Source: Maniola hyperantus (taxonomy: Eukaryota; Arthropoda; Insecta; Lepidoptera; Nymphalidae). From it: a stretch of 64,000 nt of DNA. Both the position numbers and the translations under genes were made by a program. Within the stretch, counting starts at the first letter, position 1; every line of letters starts with the position of its first letter. Location of the stretch: NCBI RefSeq assembly GCF_902806685.2, contig NC_048539.1:1500501-1564500 (forward strand). Reading direction: 5' to 3'. The notes beneath the pieces are model-generated. The model worked only from the letters and a program-made list of their open reading frames with translations, was not told the origin of the DNA and did no database searches. This document shows, one piece after another, positions 10,001 through 23,600 of this stretch.

Positions 10001-13000
10001 AAATGAAATGAAATTATTTATTTGCAAGAAATATTATACATAAGATGCTAACATAATATTAATAATTATCCAATATGTTTCGTCAATTGACATGCAAAAT
10101 ATGAGTTGTCTATAATGATCATTAGGAACCCATTAAGAATACTTCCCTTTTTTGCAATATTTCTGTAATTATTAGGTATATTTGAACTATGCTCAAAGCA
10201 ACATGAATTCATTGACCCTACTGCATGATCACTAAACTATGTCTCAACAGAAAAGTATTTTTCTACGGCACGACATCTTTTCATACCCTTTCGAGTGTAC
10301 TGACCTATTTCTAAGTACTTTTGGTGCGTTGAGTCGTACTCCTCCCAGTTGACGCCGCGGAACTTGTTCCTCTCCCTCGAGGCCGGGAGGAACGCTTCTT
10401 GACGAGCGTTGTCGTTCGGATTACTGTGGACAATTGATACATCATCGTCATCATCATCGTCATCATCATCATCACCATCAACCGATAGACGTCCACTGCT
10501 GGACATAGGTCTCTTGTAGGGACTTCCGGTGGCTAGCTGCGACTCGTCTGATGTCATCCGTCCACCTAGTGAGAGGTCTTCCAACACTGCGTCTTCCGGT
10601 GCGAGGTCGCCATTACAGCACCTTGGGACCCCAACGTCTATCGGTTTTACGAACGATGTGCCCTGCCCATTGCCACTTCAGCTTCGCAACCCGTTGAGCT
10701 ATGTCGGTTACTCTAGTTCTCCTACGGATCTCCTCATTTCTGATTGGATCACGTTGAAACTCACTCTCCATCGCTCGCTGAGTGACTTCACGTAGATTGC
10801 GTTTTTTTACTTTTGAGTTTTCCGAAAATGAAAAATACCTACTATTATGACTCAAACACTTCGGGTGTAGTCACGTGGTAGGCGTGGTATAAGCTTTGTG
10901 TCAGTGCCATTAACGACATTTTCCTTAACCTCAAAACAACCCGAAACTAAAATTGGTCCACAAATATTCGGACAAACAAACAAATCTTACTGATTAAGCT
11001 TGTCTACTATTGATACCTAATGTTGTCCTGAACTTCGGTGTAGTTTTCCGGGAAATGGCCAAATCCGTCCACTAGCGGTGCGCCAAATATGTATGGTAAT
11101 TCCCGAAACTAAAACTGGTACCCATATACTTGGACAAACAAACAAATCTTACTGATTAAGCTTGTTTACTCACCCGGTCTTCGCAAAGTTGGCCACGAAA
11201 AGCATTATAGACTCGGATAATGCTGTCTCGAACTTCGTGTAGTTTTCCGGGAAATGGCCAAAGCCGTCTACCAGCGGTGCGCCAAATATGTATGGTAATT
11301 CTTCGCCGTGGACTGCTCCCATTCGCTTGAAAGGAAAATGCAAATGAAACACTAATATAAACTACCAAAGATGCATAGCTCCTTAGAAAGAACTTGATTT
11401 TTGTACATAAAAAAAGGCTCAATTTTCTATAGGTTTAACTAAAATACTCTATCTGGGGTGCTGGAGAGCGCTTCAGAGTATTTTCTCACAACCTTCGTCC
11501 GCGTGGAATTCATAAATTTCAAAGCACTTAGGGGTTGAATTTTCAAAAATGCTTTCTTAGCGGATGTCTACGGATAGCTATCTGCATGCCAAATTTCAGC
11601 CCGATCCGTCTAGTAGTTTGAGCTGCGCGTTGATAGATCAGTCAGTCAGCTTTTCATTTTATATATTTAGATTTTTATCTAGGAAAATCAGAGTTTCCAC
11701 GGGAAACTTAAATCTACACGGACGAAGTTGTAGGCATCGACGCGTGAAAATATCAAAAGGTTATATAATACCCTGTATACCTACCCATCGTCTCGACAAG
11801 TAGCTCAAGATATTTTAATTAAAAATACCGAAACACTAATTAGACCTAACCAAGGTGAAACTACACGACGCCATCTAAAGGAAATTGTTATAACAACCTT
11901 GAGCATGTTTTATGTAGGAGTATTTTTAGGATCTAGTTTCGAGACTAATTAACTAGGTGTATTTTGATGCCATACAGCGTTATGCTATTAAAAGTTGCCA
12001 ACATTTTGATGAGGTTTTAAATTTAAATTTTTACATCAGGGGAAAATTTTACACCGTGTTCTTTCATATTTGATTTAGAATAAGCATACGAGATTTTTTA
12101 CTTATTGAACTTGTAGGTTCTTCTTTGGTATAATATTTAGTGAATTTATTTAATTTGATATGCAAAAACAATAAATACGTTCAGGAAAATCATTATTTTA
12201 TAATATGTTTATCATAAATACTAACAACAATGATTAGTGGTACTCGACTTTACTGCTTAATTTTGTTATAAACTACCGGATGCCAATGGCTTAGTCCCAT
12301 CTTAGTCCACGTGGATATTAAAGACTTATGCAGCATAGATTGTAACCAGGTACGTGAATATAAGATGATAGCGCGATTCAACTGACACCTAACGCCATCT
12401 ATCGGTAAATTGTGCCAAGTAAAATATAAAGTTACGCGCAGCCGCCTTATTATGAGATATTAAAAGTTAACAGTCAATTAAGGAATCCAACAGCACCGCC
12501 GCGCTCCACCGTGCGACACCAAGCGCCGCTTCGAGATCATAATTATCTCATAACTTGAAAACAACTCCCCATTTGCATGTTTCGACGCCTTATTATTAAG
12601 AAAATAAACTTTTATCTGTGTAATTTAATAAAACTTTACGCCAAATTTTTTTCTTAGCCTACTACCGATAATTTTTAAACAACTACCAGGTAGGGTACCT
12701 ACCTTACGAGTTATTATATTATAAGGGGTTAATACTAAAACTTCACGATCACTTTGTGGGCTTGTTAGGGGAGTTCAGATGACAGATACTATCAAAAGTA
12801 GGACATTTTTTGGGCAAACGACTTGAGAGTAAGTAACTTACAGTACGTTACTTCCGTCCATACTTAAAATGGCCGCCAAACCTAACAGCTGTTTTGAGTG
12901 TATTGTGTTTTTACCCGACTGCAGCGAAGCCCAAAAGGAGGGCTGTGTGTTTGATATGTATGCGTGTCCGCTCGTAACTATACAACGGTTCAACCGATTT

Positions 13001-15631
13001 TGACAAATGATACGCCTTAGTTTCGTCTTCATAGCGCCAGTGTCATTGAATAAGTACATAAAAGTCTTATAAATTAAAATGCCAGATTTTGTACGCTTTA
13101 AATGCGCCGGTTCGATCGATTTTTTTAAAAAAATAAATTGAGACGACAATCACACTTAATGATGAAAATATAATCATGAAGTTTAGTTTCAAATGCGCAA
13201 GCGCTTAGAAATTGTTTTTACCGTTTTACGTGAATAAATACTAAATGTCATTAAACACGAACACCAGGACCTCGATTGCGGTAAACTGATAGCTACAATG
13301 TCACGATCGCAATCACCTCTAATTGGTTAACGCTCGCTGCATTGGCTACAATGCATTGTTGCAACAAGAGTCGTACAAATTCAGCCAATCACAACAGTTG
13401 AGGTTGTAATAATGATTGATGCAGGTTTTACGAAATCGACCTACAGAAGAGCATTTTAGCATTTAAACTACCGTGATTTCCATTCTATATAACATCTGTC
13501 TCGGCTATACTTACGTGTTTAGTCGACGTTAGCACGACTAGTTTCGAACCCATCCGGAGTCCTTTTTCAAGGGAGTCAGTTCGGGCACGCGCCGCGGTTG
13601 CGCCCGGATGGGTTTGAAACTAGTCGGGCTAACGTCGACTAAACACGTGAGTATAGCCGGGACAGAGAAAAAATAAAAACCGACTTCGTTACACAAACAC
13701 TAAAAATTGAAAAATAATTTAATTTATTACCGAATATATTATGTATACAAGAGTTAATATAGTTCCATAATAATACTTTTTGGTGCCGGTGCCAATTAGC
13801 TTTAGCTGCGCGAATCGTCTAGACTTCATATTTTTATGGGACTCCACAATGGCACCTCATTGGCACCGACCCCAAAAATATTATTACGGAACTATATTAA
13901 CTCTTGTATACATAATATATTCGGTAATAAATTAAATTATTTTTCAATTTTTAGTGTTTGTGTAACGAAGTCGGTTTTAATTTTTTTTGTAAAAAAATTT
14001 TATTTCACAATTTTTAGTGGTCCCATGGAATTATGCTATGACTGGTTAAAAATCTACTGTTTACTAAGCTATTACACTAATCGCGAGCAATTTACTCTTA
14101 TCCGTTGAGGAGTTCCAGTATCTATCTTCGAAGATGTTCATCAGATCTTCACCAAATTGAAATGGGACCAACTTTGAAGTATATACCCTTTCAACTAAAA
14201 AAAAAGGATTTTCAAAATCGGTCCAGGCGTTTTCGAGTAATCGGGGAACATACATAAAAAATAAAAAAGAATTAAAAAAATCCCACGAATTGAGAACCTC
14301 CTCCTTTTTTTGAAGTCGGTTAAAAAGAGCAATTCACGTTATTTTTCAAGGAAAAAGGGTAAAGGTATTATTCAATTTACCTGCGGATAGAAGCCGTCTC
14401 TGGTCTGATAGTCAAACACGTAAAAGAATGTTTTAGTAGGTCTCCCGGGCGCGTCCTCGTCCGTCGCCGTAAGCTTCGGCCCTCCACTCAGCAAATCCCC
14501 GCTTTGCATCAGGGGGGCCACGTACTGCGCGTCAGATAAAGCGGACACGGTCGCGTCCCTCGTGTTTATTGGGTTCTGGAATAGAAAATTACTTTAATGG
14601 AAATCATTAGGTAGGTTTATTATTAGTATTATACACTTTTCTAGCTGATGCCCGCGACTTAGTTCGCGTGAAATTAGGTTTTTTAAAAATCCCGTGGGAA
14701 CTCTTTGGTTTTCCGGAATAAAAAGGAGCCTATGTCACTATCCAGCGGCCCTACCGCGGTTGTTTGACAGCTACAATGTCACGATCGCAATCATCTCTGA
14801 TTGGTTAAAGCTCGCTCACTATTGGCCACAATGCATCGTTGCAACAAGAATCGCACAAATTCAGCCAATCAGAACAATTGAGATTGTAATAATGATTGAT
14901 GGAGGTTTTAGACAATCGCCCTACAGGTCTTTATCTTTATACACATGTAAAAAATCACGTCAATCCGTTGCACCGTTGCGACGTGATTGAAGGATAAACC
15001 AACAAACAAACACACTTTTGCATTTATAATAACGGTACTACTGATTTATAACACCACAAGAATGAAAATAAAAATGAATGATCAAAAATCACAGACAGAA
15101 GTAGAATGAAAAAGGTGGCCTTATCGCTTATTAGCGAGCTCTACCAGGCAACCTACATATTTATTGAATAGGAAAATATGACATGTACATTCTCTAAATG
15201 ATTGCTGTACTAATGCTACCTTATATTTTAACCAACGCATTAACACATTAACACTGACGTATTGCATTTTATAAAAAAAACCGGCCAAGTGCGAGTCAGG
15301 CTCGCGCAATGAGGGTTCCGTACTACTGTCGTATTTTTTCGACATTTTGCACGATAATTCAAAAACTATGATGCATAAAAATAAAAATAAATCTGTTTTA
15401 GAATGTACAGGTAAAACCTTTCATAATATGATACCCCACTTAATATAGTCACTCACTTCGAAAGTTGAAAATACTAATTATTAATTCATGACCATAATTT
15501 AAATTTTTTTTTGTGTGATCTAACCCTAAATTCATGGTTTTCAGATTTTTTCCCAAATGTCAGCTATAAGATCTACCTACCTGCCAAATTTCATGATTCT
15601 AGGTCAACGGGAAGTACCCTGTAGGTTTCTT

Positions 15632-15662
<31 letters not shown>

Positions 15663-17647
15663 GGACAGACAGACAGATAGACAGACAGACAGACAACTAA
15701 GTGATCCTATAAGGGTTCCGTTTTTCCTTTTGAGGTATGGATTACGGAACCCTAAAAACTAATTCCGCATTCCCAATCACATCTGCAATCCACCTTATCA
15801 ACTTAACCCATCTAAGCAAAACCATTTTCAAGTTGCTTCAAGTCCGATTAGGAACATAGATAAATGTTGATAGCTCTAATAAATAACGCAATCTATCACC
15901 TGTCGCATTGATAAAGATCTGTTCCAATATAAACTTAGAAGTGATAACAAATTGGACCGATTCTGTAGCGAGGCTGCTGAAAAAATTGCCTTACTTGATA
16001 AATATACCTACTGACTCGGTCTAGGCAATATCACGGGATGATAGAAAATGTTAAGGTTTCGACAGACATGAAGCGAGACGGCAAATGAACCGCAGAATGT
16101 TCACAAACACATGCTCGTACTTTGTATTTTTGTGTCTCACTCATCAGCGAGAACCCATTTTACACACCACATGCAGTTTATTTATCCGAATCTTCTTGAA
16201 ATATAAAAAAGAAAAAGGTGACTGGGTGACTGACTGATTGACTGATCTATCAACGCACAGCTTAAACGATTGGAAGATTCGGGTTGAAATGCGGCATGCA
16301 GATAGCTATTATAACGGAGGCATCCGCTAAGAAAGGATTTTTGAAAATTCATCACCTAAGGCGGTGAAATAGGGGTTTGAAATTTGTGTAGTCCACGCGG
16401 ACAAAGTCGCTAGCATAAGCTAGTAGTAACATATATATATAGCATATAATTCGTTGTATTACATAAATCGTAATTTATAATACAAGGAACTATATTATGC
16501 CATAGACATTAGTAATAAATAAATAACATGTAATGTATAAAATGCGTTCTTGCTGCTGTGTAAGACAGAAAATACAAAACACACGAGAGTAGAAAAGATA
16601 GTGCTCACAAATATGTGCCAAATGCGATAGTTTTCACTTTAGACGCTTATTTAACGTATCTGTTGTTATTCCTGGCTGAATTTATTATATTCTTGCTGCA
16701 TTTGTACAATTTAGCCAATAGTGAGAGAGTACCCACCAATAAAAAAAACCGGCCAAGTGCGAGTCAGGCTCGCGCAATGAGGGTTCCGTACTACAGACGT
16801 ATTTTTTCGACATTTTGCACGATAATTCAAAAACTATTATGCGTAAAAATAAATAAAAATCTCTTTTAAAATGTACAAGTGAAGACCTTTCATATGATAC
16901 CCCACTTGATATAGTCACTCACTTCGAAAGTTGAAAATACTAATTATTAGTTCATGACTATACCCAACCAAATTTCTGTTAGGTTGCTTAGGTTTCAACT
17001 CCCTGGAGGTCAGACGCATTTGCGACCAACTCAAAATTATGTGTCAAATTTTTCGAGGAGATGTTAATGCTCCAGGACTTCATGACCAACTGTGTCGCAT
17101 ACGTGTCCCTGAATCCAACAGTAATCTTCGTCCACGAAAAAATAAACTTTTCGTGGTCCCACATCATCGCACTGTTGCTAGATCTATGTCACCTATACCC
17201 CGTTCATTAGCATCATTCAACGCGCTTTTGGACAATAATGCTCAATGGGACCCATTTAATGATGGGTCTATAATACTGGTTCGGGAGTTACTGAAGTACG
17301 CTGAGAGCATTACATGAATATGTCATTCAATGTTCTCAGCGTACATATTCAAAATCCTTTGATTTTTTATCGTTTTGTATTTTATGTATTTTATGTCTTT
17401 TTTCTTGTACCTTTATTTGTATTTAAATTTATTATTAATTATCTAGTTAGTGTAAGTGGCACTGCCGTTCTAAAAATAAAATAAATAAATAATAAAATAA
17501 ATGACCACAATTTAATTTTTTTTGTGTGATCTAACCCTAAACTCACGGTTTTCAGATTTTTCCCCAAATGTCAGCTACAAGATCTACCTACCTGCCAAAT
17601 TTCATGATTCTAGGTCAACGGGAAGTACCCTGTAGGTTTCTTGACAG

Positions 17648-17678
<31 letters not shown>

Positions 17679-20600
17679 ACAAAGTGATCCTATAAGGGTT
17701 CCGTTTTTCCTTTTGAGGTACGGAACCCTAAAAATGATTAGGGTTGTCATAATGTAGCTGGCAAATTACGCTACTATTAGTGCTTTGTGCACGTGAAGGG
17801 TACAACACGCGACATATCGACCAGACGCGACGAGTCGCCTTTGACACTATTCCGTAACGCTTGCACTACTATCACGCGTTGTGTGTGCCCAACCCTTACA
17901 AGTATCGAAAAAGGCAATAACGCAAGAAGATGGAAAACCTAATCAAGAATTGGATACAAGAAATACTGCTGGTGTATTTGCAAACATAAATTGAAGTCAA
18001 CAATTTTTGTTCCAGAGGTAAACTAATCTTGAAATTCCTCAATTTTGTCAATTATGACGTCGCAACCACATGCAATTTACTGCAATACCCGAAAATTTTA
18101 GCAATGTTATGCAATGTTGCTCGTCATTTGCGTCCCATTTAAGCGCACCATTAAACTATGTCCAACCAATTATATGCCAGTGTAAGTAGTAAGCTGTGAT
18201 AGCCTAGTGGTTAGGACGTCCGCCTTCTAATCGGAGGTCGGGGGTTCGATCCCGGGCACGCACCTCTATTTTTTCGGAGTTATGTGCGTTTTAATTAATT
18301 AAATATCATTTGCTTTAACGGTGAAGGAAAACATCGTGAGGAAACCTGCATGCCTGAGAGTTCTCCATAATGTTCTCAAAGGTGTGTGAAGTCTACCAAT
18401 CCGCACATGGCCAGCGTGGTAGACTATGGCCAAAAACCCTTCTCATTCTCAGAGGAGACCCGCGCTCTGTAGTGAGCCGGTGATGGGTTGATCATGATGA
18501 TGATGATGATGAAGTAGTAAGAAGTCAAGGAAGAAGTTTAGAGTAAACAAAAAAAAAAAAACAGAAAATAAAAAGCACATCTATTGGACGGTTTCAGAAA
18601 CTCTTGTTTGTCAAACAAATCAAAGTAAACTCGAACTTAAAGTGAAGAAAACCTCTTCACTAAAAAAGTTACATCTACACTCAAGGAACAGGAAAAGTTT
18701 TGGAAAAAGGAAAACTACCTCTAGTAGATACGGCTACGGTGAACGAGGAAAATACACTCTAAGATAGAATCTATTTTAAGCTTTCTATTTTAATAAAAAC
18801 TCATCTAAAAGTGTATTTGACAAAAATTTAATATTATCATTTTTATACTAATTACCACAAAATATAAAAATTCATTTAGAGCTTTTAAATATTATAACAA
18901 AAATTCGTAAGTACTCATTATATTTTTTATTTGTTACGGAACCGCCCACAGAAATACACTTTTTTAATTTTTTTACACAAAAAATATTTTCCTGCAGAAA
19001 TTAGGTAGGTACCTACTCTATTTTTATGTTGAAAAATTGAAAAATATTTGTCGTTTCTGGATTGTGACGTCACTAATCACCTTCCGTACAGCGGCGTGAC
19101 GTTCATGTTAAATTAAATAAAAATCGTGAAAAAATTAAAAAAAAAAACCATAAACTACCGCTATGAAAAAAAACACTTTATTTTATTACTACAGTCCAAT
19201 ACCCAATTTTGGTTGTGCGATAAAAAAAAATTTTAAACTATAATAGGTACACTTAAACTTTATATAACTAAACAAACCTCTACCGTTCTTTCCCAATCGG
19301 TGTACTCGTTGACAATCGTGTAAAAGATCTCACTCAGATGATAAGTATAGGAATTTCTTACGTAGGTTCTGAAAAAAAAAAGATTCCATTAATCTGTAGG
19401 TATATACATAATTCAAAGTCCTGACTGACTGACTGACTTATATATCAACGCACAGCCTTAAACCGCTGGTCCTAGAAACATGCAATTTGGAGGGTGTGTT
19501 CTTTGTGAAGAGTAGGTATCCACTAAGTAAGGACTTTCCGAAATTCCACCCCTAAGTGGGTTAAATGGGGGTTTGAAATTTGTGTAGTCCACGCGGACGA
19601 AGTCGCGAGCATAAGCTAGTAACAAAATATAATAATTGTTAACCAAAAAAATATTTCGCAAGATAAAACCATAAACATAGCTCGTTATTTGACTCGGCAG
19701 TTTTACGTCACATGCAAGTACTATCTTCCCGAAATTATCTTACGATAAATCGCCCTCCCATTGTTTTATTATCCCGTAAGTTTACGAGATCCGATAAAAT
19801 ATGAATTATGAGTATCACACTGCCTTTAAGGTAGCTCAGTTCGGTGCTTTCTGCATACAAACGTTGGAGGGAAAATACAACAATATTCGATATTGTACGC
19901 ACAAAACTAAGAATTATATCGATTTATCTCGTCATTATCTAGGTTTATTGATATATAAAATATTGAAAAAAATATTGATTTAAAAGTTACGAGGCTCAAA
20001 AAATTCCTATTTTAACACTAAATTAATGACAACTTTGGGCGTAAATAAATAAGATTAGGGATATGAAAATTCTAAAACAATTTATCATTAGACGTTGTTT
20101 ATTTATTCATTAATTGAAATAACTTTACTTTGCAAACATAAATTCAGCAGTTTTTTCTCAAAAATACTTTTCCTAAACCCTTTTCGCGCGCTTGATTTCA
20201 ATAAAAATCATCGTGCTCTCAACTTTCTCATACAATGTCAAGTGAAAAGCAAACATGTTACCCACGTGCGCTGCCAATTTTGGTCGAGCGTCCTGCGTCA
20301 CTTTAACACATCCCGGAAACGAAATACGAGGAATGAGGAAACGACGATTGTGTTTAGGTGGTATAACAATAACGCTAAGTTTTTGCCAGCGTTCTGGTTA
20401 CAACCTGTATATGAATAAGGTGGACTGTAGTAATAAAATGAAGTGATGTTTTGTATAGCCGTAGTTTATGGGACTACAATTTATTATTAAAGATAGTAAT
20501 ATTTTTTAAAAAAGTTAGATTTTTTGTTTATATAACATAATTCATTATAACCGTCACGGTGTACGAAAGGCGATTAATGACGTCACAAGGCATAAACGAC

Positions 20601-23600
20601 AAATATTTTTGAATTGTTTAACGTAAAAATATTTTCCCGCAGAAATTACTCTATTTTTATGTTAAATATTGAAAAATATGTGTTGTTTATGGATTGTGAC
20701 GTCACTAATCACCTTCCTTACAGCGTGACGTTCATGATAAAATTAAATAAAATCGTGATTTTTTTAGAATCATTCTCTTTAATAATGAATTCTAGCCCCA
20801 TAAACTACCGCTATACAAAAAATCACATCATTTTATTACTACTAATCTTCTAGGCAATCGCGCTCCATCTTAGGCTGCATCATCACTCGCCACCAGGTCT
20901 GATTGCAGCCAAGCGCTAGTCTATAAATTCAGAAAAAAAACAACTAACCTCAGCATCCGATCTCGTTTCTCAGGTTCAAGTCCATTCTGAACATCATGCG
21001 CTGAAAACTTCCATAGAGCTTCACAAGTCACTACACCGAACAGCAAATCGTATTTATTTTGAAACAACCGCCTCCCATTGTCACTTCTTTTTATATGAAA
21101 GTTGTTGTGGTTCATATTATTTAGAGGTCCAAAACTAGGAAAATCTGAGCTCGAGTGTATCGTCAAAAAGTCCTTAGCAAAATCTGTTTTTATAACAACT
21201 CCATCAACAGATGGTCCAAATGCTGTTAAAAAGTTCGGCGGGGATATGTCTATTGATAAAAGTTCTTCTATTGTTGCGTCTCTAAGACAGTCTACTATAA
21301 CTTCATGGTCTTTAGCGAGGTCCTCTGGTATGGTACAGTTCATATGTTTCGCTAGTTTTAGAGAATAGTACACTGGGTCGTCGACTATGGCCCATGAGCT
21401 TAAAGCAGATCCTGATAACAGGATGGCGCGATGGAAGAGACCTGGAACAAAGTGGATTAATTAATCACACTAATATTATAAAGACGAAAGTTTGTGTGTG
21501 TATGTTTGTTACTCTTTAACGCATAAACTAATGCACAGATTTGGCTGAAATTTAGAAGTTAGCCCTTGACTGCAATCTCACCTGGTGGTAAGTGATGATG
21601 CAGTCTAAGGTGATAGCGGGCTAACCTGGAAGGGGTATGGCAGTTTTTATTAAACCCATACCCCTTTGATTTCTACACGCATCGTACCGGAACGCTAAAT
21701 CGCTTGGCGGCACGGCTTTGCCGGTAGGGTGGTAACTAGCCACGGCCGAAGCCTCCCACCAGACCAGACCAGAAATTTAGAAATTATAAAATTCCAAACC
21801 CCTGCCAGGAATCGAACCCGGGACCTCCCACTATTAAGACCACAGCGCTCACCACTGCGCCAGGGAAGTCGTCAAAATTATACCCTGGATTAACACAAAA
21901 GCTACTTTTTTTATCTCGGAAAATAAAATAATTCCCATGGGATTTTGAAAAGGCTCAGTCCACGCGGACGAAGTCGTAGGCATCAGCTAGTGACTATTTA
22001 TTACATCATCTGCAGTCTTTATAACTGATTGCGTTAAGCCAGAAAATTAGAAAATAACCCTGAAAAAATGAAGACCCGTGGGAAACAACCTCCCTGGCGC
22101 AGTGGTAAGCGCTGTGGTCTTATCAGAGGGAGGTCCCGGGTTCGATTCCTGGCAGGGATTTGGAATTTTATAATTTCTAAATTTCTGGTCTGGTCTGGTG
22201 GGAGGCCTCGGCCGTGGCTAGTTACCACCCTACCGGCAAAGCCGTACCGCCAAGCGATTTAGCGTTCCGGTACGATGCCGTGTAGAAACCAAAGGTGTAT
22301 GGGTTTAATAAAAACTGCCATACTCCTTCCAGGTTAGCCTGCTCCCACCTTAGACTGCATCGTCACTTACCATCAGGTGAGATTGCAGTAAAGGGCTAAC
22401 TTGTATCTGAATTAAAAAAAAAAAAAAATAAGCCATCAACTCCACAAGTACGACATCGAAAGTTAATGGTGACGTTGTAAGTGTATTTTGCCGGACAGCT
22501 CGTGAAGTTCCAGCGAGAAGAACAAGAAAAAGAGTAGTTCGCTACTGCCCTTGATAGCTCGAACGTCATCTCTCGCAGCACCGCAGTCCCGTCGTGACCC
22601 GTGCAATCGGGTTGAAATATCGACAAATAAAAAACGCCAAATTAATCGTGGTATGTACCCGTTATTTACATTAAAATATGAAAAAATTAAGTTTCAGAAA
22701 TTAACGTACCCATCTTTGAGCCCGTATACAGACATACCTAGATATTTGTTTGAGAACGTGTTTACAAAATTTTATTGAGTTTGATTGGTTAATATTGAAA
22801 TGAGAATCAAACTACACTAGGGAGTACGCTAGCGATACTTCTCTTAAAGAAAAATTCAACAACAAACATAATTTTTTATTTTATTCAGATACAAGTTAGC
22901 CCTTGACTGCAATCTCACCTGATGGTAAGTGACGATGTAGTCTAAGGTGGAAGCGGGCTAACCTGGAAGGAGTATGGCAGTTTTTATTAAACCCATACAC
23001 CTTTGGTTTCTACACGGCATCGTACCGGAACGCTAAATCGCTTGGCGGCACGGCTTTGCCGGTAGGGTGGTAACTAGCCACCGCCGAGGCCTCCCACCAG
23101 ACCAGACCAGAAATTTAGAAATTATAAAATTCCAAATCCCTGCCAGGAATCGAACCCGGGACCTCCCACTAATAAGACCACAGCGCTTATCACTGCGCCA
23201 GGGAGGTTGTCAAAATAATATATTAGTATTGATTTGTCATAACTCATAAGTTAAATTAATGTTTCATGTCAAGGAGCATATTTTAGTTCAATTACATAAT
23301 CGTATTAATCATAATTAATGAGATTCGATCTTATTCCCGTGTAGAAACCTAATTACTCCTTCGCAATATACGAAGTTAATTAATGTTGTAACATTGCTTG
23401 AACAAGAATAATACATTTACCAAACCATGTGGAGTACTTGAGCTACTTACATAATTAATTGATTAAAATACTACTTAATTAAATTTAATAAAAAAACACT
23501 TCTTTTTAGGGTTCCATACTTCAAGAGGAAAAAGGAACCCTTATAGGATAACTTTGTTGTCTGTCTGTCCGTCGTGTCAGCTGTTAAGAAAACCTATAGG

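Larger units (their letters stand above)
16740..17733 (+). repeat. REP-D interrupted by a LINE
   Basis: 5' half 16740-16958 and 3' half 17501-17733 join at TTCATGAC to rebuild the usual REP-D order. Confidence 0.85.

Noticed and set aside
10311..10496. Met- and Asp-rich short frames
   Set aside because: They are translations of a (GAT)n LINE tail in different frames.
18201..18260. tRNA gene in the SINE-A head
   Set aside because: The same head recurs at least six times with a common body and tail, so it is a dispersed SINE, not a tRNA locus.
20095..20418. 107-codon frame in intron 5
   Set aside because: No motif, no splice context and no relation to neuroligin. It is probably a chance frame.
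22068..22262. Recurrent frame RGRSRVRFLAGIWNF and its antisense partner
   Set aside because: They occur in every SINE-B copy in the matching orientation and are translations of the SINE.
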